Below, piece by piece: positions 53,339 through 62,224 of a stretch of DNA of 64,000 bases. This DNA is from Metabacillus litoralis (GTDB lineage Bacteria; Bacillota; Bacilli; Bacillales; Bacillaceae). The notes beneath the pieces were generated by a model that was not told the DNA's origin, searched no databases, and saw only the letters and a list, made by a program, of their open reading frames with translations. The stretch lies in the NCBI RefSeq assembly GCF_007994985.1, contig NZ_VOQF01000001.1:558001-622000 (forward strand), written 5' to 3'. Position 1 is the first letter of the stretch. Each line of letters opens with the position of its first letter. The translations under genes and the position numbers were made by a program.

Positions 53339-53416
53339 ATGGGCTACGATACTGTATTTTTTATTGGCTGTTTTGTAACACTCGCATATTTCATCTATCT
53401 TGAAATCACTGATTGA
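53339..53416 (+). CDS. tiny membrane peptide, 25 residues
   Basis: The ORF encodes MGYDTVFFIGCFVTLAYFIY then LEITD, essentially one membrane segment. AGGAGGGG lies nine bases before the ATG, a near-ideal ribosome binding site, and a strong hairpin follows the stop. Such peptides often accompany membrane enzymes or act in sporulation; no partner is visible. Family not recognised. Confidence 0.55.
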   Translation: MGYDTVFFIGCFVTLAYFIYLEITD

Positions 53417-53427
53417 TACATAAAAAA

Positions 53428-53458
53428 AATAAATGGGATCTATAAGATCCCATTTATT
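53428..53458. terminator. bidirectional terminator
   Basis: A 14-bp perfect stem (AATAAATGGGATCT and its complement) with a three-base loop, flanked by A and T runs, separates the tiny membrane peptide gene from the convergent small basic gene. Confidence 0.88.
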
Positions 53459-53589
53459 CACATCCGCTTTGTTTTCTTTCTAGCAGAATCAGCTTTTTTC
53501 CCCTTTGTTTCACTAGTTGTAGTACCTTGTCCTTCAACATTAGGAGAACCTAATCCTACTCTAGATGGATCTTTCTTTATTTTAGACAT
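53458..53589 (-). CDS. small basic protein, SASP-like
   Basis: A 43-residue protein starting MSKIKKDPSRVGLGSPNVEG and ending KKTKRM. GGAGGT precedes the ATG. High Lys, Ser, Gly and Thr content and a short SPNVEGQG motif resemble minor small acid-soluble spore proteins such as SspL, but this is only a resemblance. It is followed by a strong terminator and lies 31 bases downstream of ypiP. Confidence 0.6.
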   Translation of the reverse strand: MSKIKKDPSRVGLGSPNVEGQGTTTSETKGKKADSARKKTKRM

Positions 53590-53620
53590 TATGATAACAC
53601 CTCCATAATGTTATCATTTG

Positions 53621-54400
53621 CTATTCACTTATTTCTATAACTCCATAATGAAATTTAGCTGACTTTCTAATTGATACTAAAAATCCATGTTCTTCAAAGC
53701 GCGAACTCTTCCAATGATCCTTTAGTACGACTCTTTTCTTTGCAACTCTTTTAGCTTCTTCTATCGCTTCCTTACCTAACTCTTTATAGACAGCAACACT
53801 TTTTAATGGTGATAAACCAACTGACTCTTCAATTGATTCCTCAAACATTGGATCAAAATATACAATATCAAAAGATTTATCTTCACATGTTTTTAGATAG
53901 GCTAAATGATCTGTTGATATAACTCTGATACGCTTCATAGCTTCATTAAGTTCAGTTAAATCGGTATTCCAGCTTGTTAGCCCCATTTTAACAATATAAG
54001 CAATATTTTTACTAGCTTCAATTCCTTGAATGTAACCTTCTTCTCCAACTCGATAACTCGCAATAATACTATCTGAAGCAAGACCTAACGTACAATCTAA
54101 AAAAGAATCTCCACTTTTTAATTGACATGCTTCTAAAAAAGTATCAGATTCACCTCTTATTAGTCTTTTTAGCCTAAACATTGCTGAATTTGGATGAAAA
54201 AACAAAGGATCTTTATTTTTCACAACATGAAGTTCTATTCTATTTTTTCCAAACACCAATATATTATCATTTAAAGAAGTCTTCATTACCTCTATAGCTT
54301 GTTTATTTCTCATAATAAATGAGCTATTTAGATAATTAGCAGCTTCTTTTGCTGTATGTATCAGTTGATTATCAGGTCTACTCGATGTAGTTACTATCAT
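53621..54400 (-). CDS. ypiP: class I SAM-dependent methyltransferase YpiP
   Basis: A 259-residue protein. The SAM-binding motif I is FLDCTLGLASDSIIASY, and motif IV reads FDIVYFDPMFEE, a DPPF/DPMF-type signature of RNA or DNA amino-methyltransferases. Orthologous by place to B. subtilis YpiP. Substrate unknown. ATG at 54400 is preferred to the frame's upstream start at 54454, but the ribosome binding site is weak (AGAAGTG). Confidence 0.82.
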   Translation of the reverse strand: MIVTTSSRPDNQLIHTAKEAANYLNSSFIMRNKQAIEVMKTSLNDNILVFGKNRIELHVVKNKDPLFFHPNSAMFRLKRLIRGESDTFLEACQLKSGDSFLDCTLGLASDSIIASYRVGEEGYIQGIEASKNIAYIVKMGLTSWNTDLTELNEAMKRIRVISTDHLAYLKTCEDKSFDIVYFDPMFEESIEESVGLSPLKSVAVYKELGKEAIEEAKRVAKKRVVLKDHWKSSRFEEHGFLVSIRKSAKFHYGVIEISE

Positions 54401-54505
54401 AAGTTTGCACTTCTTTCTACTGTTTAATATGTCTAATAAATAGAGATTACTCAATGTATAGATTTTGGCAGTCCAGTCTTACTCAACAATAACTATAAAG
54501 ACCAA

Positions 54506-54531
54506 AAAAAGGATGCAATTGCATCCTTTTT
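54506..54531 (-). terminator. intrinsic terminator of brxA
   Basis: GGATGC-AATT-GCATCC with flanking A and T runs; on the minus strand the stem is followed by TTTTTTT. Confidence 0.85.
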
Positions 54532-54964
54532 AACAGTGTTTATCAAAAGCATTTTGAAGGTTTTCCATAATATTTTCAATTGAATTTCCTTCGATATCAT
54601 GTCGTGGAATAAAGTGAACAACTTCTCCGTTTTTCATTAATGCCATTGATGGTGATGATGGTTCATATCCTTTAAAGTACTCACGCATTCTACTTGTTGC
54701 CTCTTTATCTTGACCAGCAAACACAGTTACAAGCTTTTCAGGTTTTTTCTCTGCATTTAATGCAGCTTGAGTTGCTGCAGGTCTTGCTAAACCTGCCGCA
54801 CACCCACAAACAGAGTTAACTACAATAAAAGTAGTTTCTTTTGAATCCTTCATTAACTCGTCAACTTCAGCTTCGCTTGTCAGCTCTTCAAATCCAGCAT
54901 TTGTAAGTTCCGCTCTCATCGGTTTAACAATTTGTTTCATATATTCTTCATATGCCATTGACAT
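54530..54964 (-). CDS. brxA: bacilliredoxin BrxA (YphP)
   Basis: A 144-residue thioredoxin-fold protein, the same length as B. subtilis YphP. The active site is SVCGCAAG with Cys53 and Cys55. It removes bacillithiol from S-bacillithiolated proteins. ATG at 54964 has AGGAGGG at six bases; the frame is open to 54982. Lies between ilvD and ypiP, as in B. subtilis. Functionally tied to bshB2 at 9257. Confidence 0.95.
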   Translation of the reverse strand: MSMAYEEYMKQIVKPMRAELTNAGFEELTSEAEVDELMKDSKETTFIVVNSVCGCAAGLARPAATQAALNAEKKPEKLVTVFAGQDKEATSRMREYFKGYEPSSPSMALMKNGEVVHFIPRHDIEGNSIENIMENLQNAFDKHC

Positions 54965-55040
54965 AGAAATCCCTCCTGACAATTTACATGTAGTTAAAGA
55001 ATACTATAGGGAAACCTTTTCTGCAAATAAAGCAAAATAA

Positions 55041-55071
55041 CCAAAAGTGAGGAATTGCTTTTCACTTTTGG
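55041..55071 (-). terminator. terminator of ilvD
   Basis: CCAAAAGTGA and TCACTTTTGG pair around an eleven-base loop; on the minus strand TTATTTTGC follows. Confidence 0.75.
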
Positions 55072-55093
55072 CTATCTTCTAACACTTTATCTA

Positions 55094-56800
55094 TTATTTA
55101 ACTTCAATAACTTCGTTTTCTTCTTCGAATAGATCTGTAACGGCACCTTTAGATGCACTTGAAACATTACGGGCATACTTCGCAAGAACCCCTCTTGCTT
55201 CAAGCTTAGGAGCTTTCCAATTTTTCTTTCTTTCAGCAATTTCAGCTTCAGTTAATTCAACTGTAAGCACTCTTGCCTCACTATCAACTGTTACAATATC
55301 TCCATTTTCAACAAATGCTAGCGGTCCACCAACTTGTGCTTCTGGAGAAATATGACCTACGACAAGTCCATGAGAGCCACCTGAGAAACGTCCGTCAGTA
55401 AGTAAAGCAACACTCTCACCAAGTCCTTTACCAACTAAAATTGCTGAAATTGAAAGCATCTCAGGCATACCTGGTCCACCTTTAGGCCCTTCGTAACGAA
55501 TAATTAATACATCACCAGCTTTAATCTCACCTGAAACAACTGCATCTGATGCCTCGTCTTCTGTATCGAATACTTTTGCTGGTCCGGTCAATTTAGATAC
55601 CTTTAATCCTGAAACTTTAAGAACAGCTCCCTCTGGTGCTAAGTTTCCACGAAGAATAACAAGTGGACCATCCTTACGTTTTGCTTCCGAAATAGGATAG
55701 ATTACTTTTTGTCCTTCTTTTAAATCAGATGACTCCGCAAGATTTTCAGCAATTGTTTTACCTGTAACAGTTAAACAATCTCCATGTAGTAAACCTTCTT
55801 GTAGTAGATACTTCATAACTGCAGAAACACCACCAACTTGATGTAAATCGTTCATAACGTATTTACCGCTTGGTTTAAGATCAGCTAAATGCGGCACACG
55901 TCTTTGAATACGATCAAAGTCGTCAATAGTTAGGTCTACATCAACAGCATGAGCAATTGCTAATAAATGCAATACTGCGTTTGTTGATCCACCTAGAGCA
56001 TATACAACGGTAATTGCATTTTCAAATGCTTCTTTTGTCATAATATCTTTAGGCTTAATACCTTTTGTAACAAGATTATAAACCGCATCACCTGCATCAA
56101 AGCAATCTTGATATTTTTCTTCTGATTCAGCAGGATTTGAAGAACTTCCTGGTAAGCTCATACCCATGGCTTCAATTGCAGATGCCATTGTATTAGCTGT
56201 GTACATTCCTCCACAAGAACCTGCACCTGGACATGCGTGACACTCAATCTTATTTAGTTCTTCTTTATCAATTTTCCCTGCATTGTATTGTCCTACACCT
56301 TCAAAAACTGACACTATATCAATGTCCTTACCATTAAGATTTCCAGGCTTGATCGAACCACCATAAACAAATACAGATGGTAAGTTCATTCGAGATAGGG
56401 CAATTAAACAACCAGGCATATTTTTATCACAGCCACCAATTGCAACTACTGCATCTAAGCTCTCTCCACCAACAACGGTTTCAATTGAGTCTGCAATAAC
56501 TTCACGACTTGGTAAAGAATATCTCATACCTGCTGTACCCATTGATATACCGTCTGATACAGTAATTGTATTGAAGATCACTCCTTTTCCGCCAGCTTCA
56601 TTTGCACCTTTTTTCGACTGAACAGCAAGCTTGTCTATATGAATATTACACGGAGTTACTTCACTCCATGTACTTGCAATCCCAATAAGTGGTTTCTTAA
56701 AATCTTCATCACTAAAACCTACTGCACGTAACATTGCACGGTTAGGTGCTCTTAATGCACCTTCAAATACTTTACTTTCACTTCTATAATCCTTAGTCAT
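55094..56800 (-). CDS. ilvD: dihydroxy-acid dehydratase
   Basis: A 568-residue iron-sulfur enzyme making 2-oxo acids in valine and isoleucine synthesis. Cluster cysteines are Cys51 (VTPCNIH), Cys124 (GGCDKNMPG) and Cys196 ([12 protein letters not shown]). The C-terminal [15 protein letters not shown] is also conserved. GGAGGT precedes the ATG. A CodY-like box lies 63-77 bases upstream. It works with IlvA, encoded about 7 kb away. Confidence 0.96.
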   Translation of the reverse strand: MTKDYRSESKVFEGALRAPNRAMLRAVGFSDEDFKKPLIGIASTWSEVTPCNIHIDKLAVQSKKGANEAGGKGVIFNTITVSDGISMGTAGMRYSLPSREVIADSIETVVGGESLDAVVAIGGCDKNMPGCLIALSRMNLPSVFVYGGSIKPGNLNGKDIDIVSVFEGVGQYNAGKIDKEELNKIECHACPGAGSCGGMYTANTMASAIEAMGMSLPGSSSNPAESEEKYQDCFDAGDAVYNLVTKGIKPKDIMTKEAFENAITVVYALGGSTNAVLHLLAIAHAVDVDLTIDDFDRIQRRVPHLADLKPSGKYVMNDLHQVGGVSAVMKYLLQEGLLHGDCLTVTGKTIAENLAESSDLKEGQKVIYPISEAKRKDGPLVILRGNLAPEGAVLKVSGLKVSKLTGPAKVFDTEDEASDAVVSGEIKAGDVLIIRYEGPKGGPGMPEMLSISAILVGKGLGESVALLTDGRFSGGSHGLVVGHISPEAQVGGPLAFVENGDIVTVDSEARVLTVELTEAEIAERKKNWKAPKLEARGVLAKYARNVSSASKGAVTDLFEEENEVIEVK

Positions 56801-56862
56801 GGTTGAACCTCCAAAATTTATTATTGTTAAATACTATAGTGTGAATTTGCTAGTTTTGCAAC

Positions 56863-56877
56863 AATATTCAAACAATT
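56863..56877 (-). promoter_or_regulatory. candidate CodY box upstream of ilvD
   Basis: On the minus strand AATTGTTTGAATATT matches the CodY consensus AATTTTCWGAAAATT at 12 of 15 positions. It lies 63-77 bases upstream of the ilvD ATG, in the promoter region. CodY control of ilvD is known in B. subtilis; binding here is inference. Confidence 0.55.
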
Positions 56878-56880
56878 TTT

Positions 56881-56919
56881 AAAAAAAATAAAAAGCAGTC
56901 GATATATGTTGACTGCTTT
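56881..56919 (-). terminator. intrinsic terminator of ypgR
   Basis: On the minus strand AAAGCAGTC and GACTGCTTT pair around a ten-base loop and are followed by TTATTTTTTTT. Confidence 0.85.
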
Positions 56920-56932
56920 AATGAATTTATGC

Positions 56933-58057
56933 TTATCCTTTTCTCGCTTCTGTCATTTGCTTCCAAACAGACCCTTTCGCTTCTTCTCCACCTTCTATAC
57001 GTTCAATTGCCATTTTAATTTGCATACTAACCTCAAACTCCGAGTCATTTTCTGCTGCCCTTAAGGAAGGGAGAGCCTGTTCGTCACCTACTTCAAATAA
57101 GAACATAGCCGCTCTCCATCTAACAAGTTTATTTTTATCTTTTAATGCTTCAATCATGGCTGGCATTGCCGCTGGATCTCCTATGTCTGATAAACAATCT
57201 CCTGCGGTTCTTCTTACTGTTACTGATTTATCGTTTAGAGCTTTATATAACAAAGGAAGAACTTCTGACTTTTCTATCATGCCTAAGTAAACAGTTGCTA
57301 ATCTTCTAATAGATGCTTTTTCATCTTCAAGCGCCTTCTCTAGAACTTCAAGGTCTTCTTCTGCAGGATTCATCTGATCTAAATGAGCAAAACGTTTTGT
57401 CCAGTCACTTTCATTTAACATTTCAAGAGTAACTTTGTAAGAACTTCTCATCGGTTTATTCGTTTTGTCTTTTTCCCCACTCGTTTCATTCACCAGCTTT
57501 TGTAGTCGCTCGTCAGAATAGGCAGCGTTTATTTCATCAACAACTTCTTTTCCGATATCCTCAAGATCACCATACCTTACACCCTGCTCTTTCCACTCTC
57601 GATCTAGCACTACATTTTCATCAGCTTGCTGTGCATTTAAAACAGCTTCTTTAAATCGGTCTTGAAGCCCAAACCGTTCCTCTTTGACCCCATCCGTTAA
57701 TTTGACTTGCATAGGGATATTATTAAACATCTGGATAAATACTTTCACCTCACCAAATGCATCATCAGTTATTAATTTTTCATTTGATTCTTCATTTATC
57801 GCTTCACCAAAAGCTTGACGAACCCCTGCCAAAATATCTTTCCAATCGTATTTGGCATTTCTTTCAACTGCAAGGAAATCAGCAACATGATAAACGCCTT
57901 TTACACCTTCCACTTCTAGAATCTCTTTAACTACAGTAGGTGCATCGCTAGCCTGATCCTTTTTATAATTATTACTCTTCCCAGAAGGTAGCTCTTCTGA
58001 TAAAAGTACTTTCATCGTGTTAGGACTAGGAGTAGGCTCTATTGATTTTATCTTCAT
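56933..58057 (-). CDS. ypgR: YpgR: Nfu-like N-terminal domain with HEAT repeats
   Basis: A 374-residue cytoplasmic protein. The first 85 residues form an Nfu N-terminal-type domain (MKIKSIEPTPSPNTMKV, then VEGVKGVYHVADFLAV). The last 150 are HEAT-like or virulence-scaffold repeats (for example VTVRRTAGDCLSDIGDPAAM and KLVRWRAAMFLFEVGD). The two-part build suggests a scaffold, perhaps in iron-sulfur work; no Nfu cluster CxxC is present. ATG 58057 follows CGAGGAG; the frame is open to 58108. Position fits B. subtilis ypgR. Confidence 0.88.
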   Translation of the reverse strand: MKIKSIEPTPSPNTMKVLLSEELPSGKSNNYKKDQASDAPTVVKEILEVEGVKGVYHVADFLAVERNAKYDWKDILAGVRQAFGEAINEESNEKLITDDAFGEVKVFIQMFNNIPMQVKLTDGVKEERFGLQDRFKEAVLNAQQADENVVLDREWKEQGVRYGDLEDIGKEVVDEINAAYSDERLQKLVNETSGEKDKTNKPMRSSYKVTLEMLNESDWTKRFAHLDQMNPAEEDLEVLEKALEDEKASIRRLATVYLGMIEKSEVLPLLYKALNDKSVTVRRTAGDCLSDIGDPAAMPAMIEALKDKNKLVRWRAAMFLFEVGDEQALPSLRAAENDSEFEVSMQIKMAIERIEGGEEAKGSVWKQMTEARKG

Positions 58058-58245
58058 TTTGTCACTCCTCGTTAATTTGTTTCCGTAATGATATTGTAAC
58101 ATAGCCACTTCTTCACTTGCTATTAATAGGTTTTAACTTGTCTACATCTGATAGAAAACACATGATTTTGTCATAATATTTGATTTTTACAGTATCTTTT
58201 TAGGGACATTGTTTTATATTTTATTCAAGTTAGGAGAGACAAAGT

Positions 58246-59223
58246 ATGTCAATAGCAAGCTCAGCGAAAGAGGCATTTGTTATTTCATCAGTAGCTGCTG
58301 GAATAATGCTAAGTGGACCTTCACTGGTAAAAGCAGGGGTTTCTGCAGATCAAAATGATAATAAACATGTATCCATTGAAACATCACAGATTATTAGATA
58401 CGGTCATATGGGCCAGATTGTGGAGAATGTTCAGACTAAATTGACGAACCTAACTCTTTATAATGGTTCCATTGATGCAGTTTATGGTAAGCGGACCGAA
58501 GAAGCTGTTAAGCAATTTCAACGTTTACACCACTTAAAAGTCGATGGGATAGTTGGAAAAGAAACTTTAACAAAACTTACTACATTAAATTCATCACCCA
58601 AAGAACTGGTATTTGGAGATCATAGTGAGGAAGTTGAGCCCTTTCAACAACAATTAAAAAAGTTAAATTATTACGAGGGACAGATAGATGGGATATTCGG
58701 TCCATTAACATTAAAAGCTGTTAAAAAATACCAAAAGAAGAATAATTTACATGTTACTGGTAAAATAAATACACCAACACAAATCCATCTTCTTTCTAAC
58801 AGAAATAAAAAAGGAAAAACACTAAAATCTGTTAAAGTCAAAGCAATCCAAACCACAGAAGTGAAGTCATCAGTCACTTCAATAGCAAAATCGCTTATAG
58901 GAACAAATTATGTGTGGGGTGGTACATCACCTTCTGGTTTTGACTGTAGCGGCTTTATAAAATATGTTTATGAAAAAGCAGATATCCTCTTACCGCGAAC
59001 TGTAAACGAAATTTGGAATTATTCTAAAGATGTCCAAAAGGTAGGAGTAGGTGATATAGTCTTTTTTGAAACATATAAACCCGGCCCATCACATGCCGGA
59101 ATCTACTTAGGTAATGGTCAATTTATCCATACAAGTTCATCAAATGGTGTAACAATTAGTGAATTATCAAATAGCTACTGGAACGCAAGGTATTTAGGAG
59201 CGAAAAGGATACCAAACTCATAA
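58246..59223 (+). CDS. secreted NlpC/P60 endopeptidase with two peptidoglycan-binding domains
   Basis: A 325-residue exported wall hydrolase: signal peptide about 1-30, two PG_binding_1 domains (about 50-112 and 120-184), a basic linker and a C-terminal NlpC/P60 domain (about 208-325). Catalytic Cys234 is in FDCSGF, with His283 in PSHAGIYLG and His295 in QFIHTSS. The catalytic domain is very similar to the one at 4104, but the binding domains differ. AGGAGAG precedes the ATG. It is an insertion between ypgR and ypgQ compared with B. subtilis. A terminator follows. Confidence 0.88.
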   Translation: MSIASSAKEAFVISSVAAGIMLSGPSLVKAGVSADQNDNKHVSIETSQIIRYGHMGQIVENVQTKLTNLTLYNGSIDAVYGKRTEEAVKQFQRLHHLKVDGIVGKETLTKLTTLNSSPKELVFGDHSEEVEPFQQQLKKLNYYEGQIDGIFGPLTLKAVKKYQKKNNLHVTGKINTPTQIHLLSNRNKKGKTLKSVKVKAIQTTEVKSSVTSIAKSLIGTNYVWGGTSPSGFDCSGFIKYVYEKADILLPRTVNEIWNYSKDVQKVGVGDIVFFETYKPGPSHAGIYLGNGQFIHTSSSNGVTISELSNSYWNARYLGAKRIPNS

Positions 59224-59262
59224 TAATCCAAATAAGGTTTTGTAAATTGAATATAGATTTAT

Positions 59263-59302
59263 ACGCAAGTTATGACAATTTTCATCATACTTGCGTTTTT
59301 TT
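59263..59302 (+). terminator. intrinsic terminator of the NlpC/P60 gene
   Basis: ACGCAAGTTATGA and TCATACTTGCGT pair with one bulge and are followed by TTTTTTT. Confidence 0.85.
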
Positions 59303-59417
59303 ATAACGCTAAGGTTAAAGCCTGATGTGATTATTAGCACTTTGTTGATTGGTAAACTTTATCCACAGGTAAAAGGTTTACTTATTTATAAAAGTAAAGA
59401 AATCAAGCTTTTATATT

Positions 59418-60029
59418 CTATTCTGTTCTACCCCATTCGTGATAAAACTGTTGTAAATATAACTCCATAAACTTATGTCTTTCTTCTGCTAATTCCTTAC
59501 CAGTTTTAGTATTCATTAAATTTTTTAGTTTTAATAGCTTATCATAAAAATGGCGAATAGCATCTTTTCCTTTTTGATTTTCAGGATCATATATAAGGTG
59601 TCCACGTGATCCTGAAAAGGCAAAAGTTCTGGCTATGCCGATTGCTCCAATCGCATCTAAGCGATCGGCATCTTGAACGATTTTCCCTTCAAGTGTTAAT
59701 AACATTTGAGGTGTATTCGTCCTAAAACTTATTTGTTGAATAATAGAAAGCACATGATCAACTACAGAATCAGGCACTTCATACCTTTTTATTAAGGCTC
59801 TTATATCTACTGTAGAGACCCTTATATCTGAAGCAAGTTTTTCATCTATAAGATCATGCAATAAAGCCGCTAGCTCTATAGTTAACAAGTTGGCATTTTC
59901 ACGTTTCCCTATCAGCAATGCATTCTTTCTCACTCTGTCAATGTGCCACCAATCGTGACCACTCCCTTCATTTATTAGTTTGTTATATACAAAATTAGAT
60001 ATATCATCTAGCACTACCTTTTTATCCAT
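59418..60029 (-). CDS. ypgQ: HD-domain pyrophosphohydrolase YpgQ
   Basis: A 203-residue HD-superfamily metalloenzyme. Metal ligands appear as the His in GHDWWHIDRV, HD in AALLHDLIDEK and Asp in IVQDADRLDAIG. B. subtilis YpgQ is a manganese-dependent pyrophosphohydrolase acting on nucleoside triphosphates. ATG at 60029 has AAGGAG at eight bases; the frame is open to 60098. Divergent from the small gene at 60138. Confidence 0.9.
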   Translation of the reverse strand: MDKKVVLDDISNFVYNKLINEGSGHDWWHIDRVRKNALLIGKRENANLLTIELAALLHDLIDEKLASDIRVSTVDIRALIKRYEVPDSVVDHVLSIIQQISFRTNTPQMLLTLEGKIVQDADRLDAIGAIGIARTFAFSGSRGHLIYDPENQKGKDAIRHFYDKLLKLKNLMNTKTGKELAEERHKFMELYLQQFYHEWGRTE

Positions 60030-60137
60030 TTGACTTTTCTCCTTACTTACTAGAGTTCTTAAGGCTAATAGGTGTATCGAATCCAAGCCTATATACATAT
60101 ATTATCAATGAAAAGATCAATGAAAGGGAGCTTCTGT

Positions 60138-60383
60138 ATGAGAAGATTAAAACGGCCAACACAATCAACAATAGGTCAGGCTTGGACTGGCAAGCATGTT
60201 ATATTATTACAGTGTGAAGGTAATCAATTGAAGCAGCTTTACAAAAGTTATCATGCTCCACTTGAGCAACCGCGATATAATTGTGCAGAAACTTTATCAC
60301 AATTAATAAGCATTGGTTATTATATATACAAAATTACTCCTCTTTCAGGAAATCAAATTCAATACTTTTTAATTTTAGAATAA
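60138..60383 (+). CDS. small protein of unknown function
   Basis: An 81-residue basic protein starting MRRLKRPTQSTIGQAWTGKH. AAAGGGAG is at good spacing before the ATG at 60138; the frame is open upstream to 60072 but without a site. The middle (LEQPRYNCAETLSQLISIGY) looks like an alpha-beta fold. Not recognised. Convergent with bsaA. Confidence 0.55.
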   Translation: MRRLKRPTQSTIGQAWTGKHVILLQCEGNQLKQLYKSYHAPLEQPRYNCAETLSQLISIGYYIYKITPLSGNQIQYFLILE

Positions 60384-60470
60384 CAAAAAAGTTACACTTA
60401 GACTTTATCTAACTTATCATTCAATTTTCTTTACAAAATAACAATAAAAAAAGCGATTATTAAAGACAGA

Positions 60471-60497
60471 AAAAAAGAAGCCCGGTATTAGACTTCT
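60471..60497 (-). terminator. terminator of bsaA
   Basis: On the minus strand AGAAGTC and GGCTTCT pair (one G-U) around an eight-base loop and are followed by TTTTT. It overlaps the bsaA stop codon. Confidence 0.65.
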
Positions 60498-60973
60498 TCT
60501 AGTAATTGCTCTATTTTCGGTTTTATATCACTAGGACTTGTATTTGGGGAGAACCTCTCGACAACCTCACCCTTAGAATTAACTAAGAATTTAGTGAAAT
60601 TCCATTTAATTGCCTTACTCCCAAGTAACCCTGGAGCTTGAGAAGCTAAATCTACAAAGAGTGGATGTGCATTTTCACCATTTACATCAACCTTTGAATG
60701 CATTGGAAATTTCACTCCATAATTTATTTCACAAAAACTTTCTATGTCATCATTATCTCCAGGTTCTTGACCCATAAATTGATTACACGGAAAACCTAGT
60801 ACTGTGAAGCCTTTACCACCTAGTTCATCATATAATTTCTGCAGTTCCTTATATTGGGGTGTGAAACCACATTTACTAGCAGTATTGACAATCAATAAGA
60901 CTTGACCTTTATATTCTGATAATGTTTTCTTTTCACCTTTTATCGTTTCAACTTCATAATTGTATATACTCAT
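60488..60973 (-). CDS. bsaA: glutathione-peroxidase-family thiol peroxidase BsaA
   Basis: A 161-residue thiol peroxidase. The peroxidatic Cys35 is in NTASKCGFTPQY, the GFPCNQF motif with a second Cys follows, and KWNFTKFL holds the Trp and Asn of the site. Bacterial forms use thioredoxin or bacilliredoxin-type donors rather than glutathione. ATG at 60973 has TGGAGG at six bases; the frame is open to 61003. Position before metA fits B. subtilis bsaA. Confidence 0.93.
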   Translation of the reverse strand: MSIYNYEVETIKGEKKTLSEYKGQVLLIVNTASKCGFTPQYKELQKLYDELGGKGFTVLGFPCNQFMGQEPGDNDDIESFCEINYGVKFPMHSKVDVNGENAHPLFVDLASQAPGLLGSKAIKWNFTKFLVNSKGEVVERFSPNTSPSDIKPKIEQLLEEV

Positions 60974-61035
60974 CTTAAACCTCCATTTTATTTTCATTAT
61001 CACATGATTAAAATATCATCGCAAAAAGTAGTGTG

Positions 61036-61542
61036 TTAATTCCTTGACTTCATTTTCAACAAATGAATGGCATTATCTACGATATTTAATAGTTCCTCAA
61101 GATCATCTTCTCCAAATAAGGAAATAAAGTTTACTTGATACTTTTGAATATATTTAATAGATGACATCGTCTGTTCTTTTATTGATATCAACTTAACATC
61201 ATGATTTCCAGACCAATTCTTCTTTAATTTCTTATAAAAGAAAACATCATAATCCTGCGATTTACTGTCTTCAACAAATGATAAAGATACAACACATCCC
61301 GGTTTATTTATTGTTTGTAATAGTTCTCCAGCTAATTGCTGTTGATCCATTTTAATTTCAATTTGTACAAATGTACTTCTAAAATGATCACTAACAAATT
61401 GAATAGAATATTTACGTGACATAGTCGCCATATCAATAACATCACTTCGGTGTCTAATTGAAATCTCATTTCCTAAGTCCAAGTCATAAATATAGCCTTC
61501 GATTACTACCTTCAAATTATCGAATACAGTTGGATCAAACAT
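61036..61542 (-). CDS. protein of unknown function, 168 residues
   Basis: A soluble protein starting MFDPTVFDNLKVVIEGYIYD with alternating beta and helix, and a C-terminal amphipathic helix (EDDLEELLNIVDNAIHLL). AGGAGGT lies before the ATG, so it is well supported as a gene. No domain recognised. It lies between bsaA and metA, where B. subtilis has no gene that I recall, and may be co-transcribed with bsaA (62 bases apart). Confidence 0.75.
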   Translation of the reverse strand: MFDPTVFDNLKVVIEGYIYDLDLGNEISIRHRSDVIDMATMSRKYSIQFVSDHFRSTFVQIEIKMDQQQLAGELLQTINKPGCVVSLSFVEDSKSQDYDVFFYKKLKKNWSGNHDVKLISIKEQTMSSIKYIQKYQVNFISLFGEDDLEELLNIVDNAIHLLKMKSRN

Positions 61543-62224
61543 TCTTACCTCCTAAAGAGTAAGCTGCTTTATCAAATAAAAAGCCGCGTTATTACTATTT
61601 GCACGCATCATTTCCTTATTTACACCCATCTAAATGAACTTGTAAATTTGCTATTCTTATAGCTGCAAGTTACTAAGTAACATAGAGCTAAATTTGGATT
61701 TCCAATAACTTATATTGCTAATTACAATAAAGACCAACTGAATAATTAAGATTTTACATAGTTCAATTTCTTGCATTGTTGTTACATATTAATATTTAAA
61801 GACAAATCAACTTACTATTTTTTCATACAGAATATTTTACCATAAATTTGATAAGAAGCTTTAAATTTAAACTCCCCTACCAGCAAATCCAACCTGCTAA
61901 ATAGTGATTCGCGAAATTTTTGAATTGAAAAATTTTTCTAATTTTTTTATAATAGTGTATTAGCTATTCAAATCTTGTAATAAATATTAGTTGGTATCTC
62001 AATTCATAAGTAAAGAAAATGAAATGTATTATAAAACATTCTATTTTGTTAAGGATTATGTAGTTTATATACTCATAAACAGAAATGTACAAAGTCTAAT
62101 GTCATCTTTTCTACATAGAATATACCTCTCATGCGATTATAACAAGTTACCATTGTATTCTTACGATTAGTTTGCTGCACCTTTAAACAAAAGAGTCTAA
62201 TATAAATTTATGGGGGTACTTTTA
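61543..62224. other. long intergenic region upstream of metA
   Basis: About 680 bases with no supported ORF, the largest gap in the window. The right quarter is the decayed family A element A4 (62039-62197), which ends about 27 bases before the metA start. No SAM-riboswitch (S-box) or T-box pattern was seen. Confidence 0.55.
62039..62197 (-). mobile_element. family A miniature element, copy A4 (about 159 bp, decayed)
   Basis: Plus-strand words AAAGTCTAATGTCATCTTTTC and AAACAAAAGAGTC match the middle and end of A3 and inverted A1. The left end (CTATTTTGTTAAGG) is degenerate. Length agrees with the family. No target duplication remains. It sits where the metA promoter should be. Confidence 0.5.

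Noticed and set aside
62000-62224. SAM riboswitch upstream of metA
   Set aside because: I looked for the S-box leader conserved words and a terminator before metA and found neither; the space is filled by element A4.
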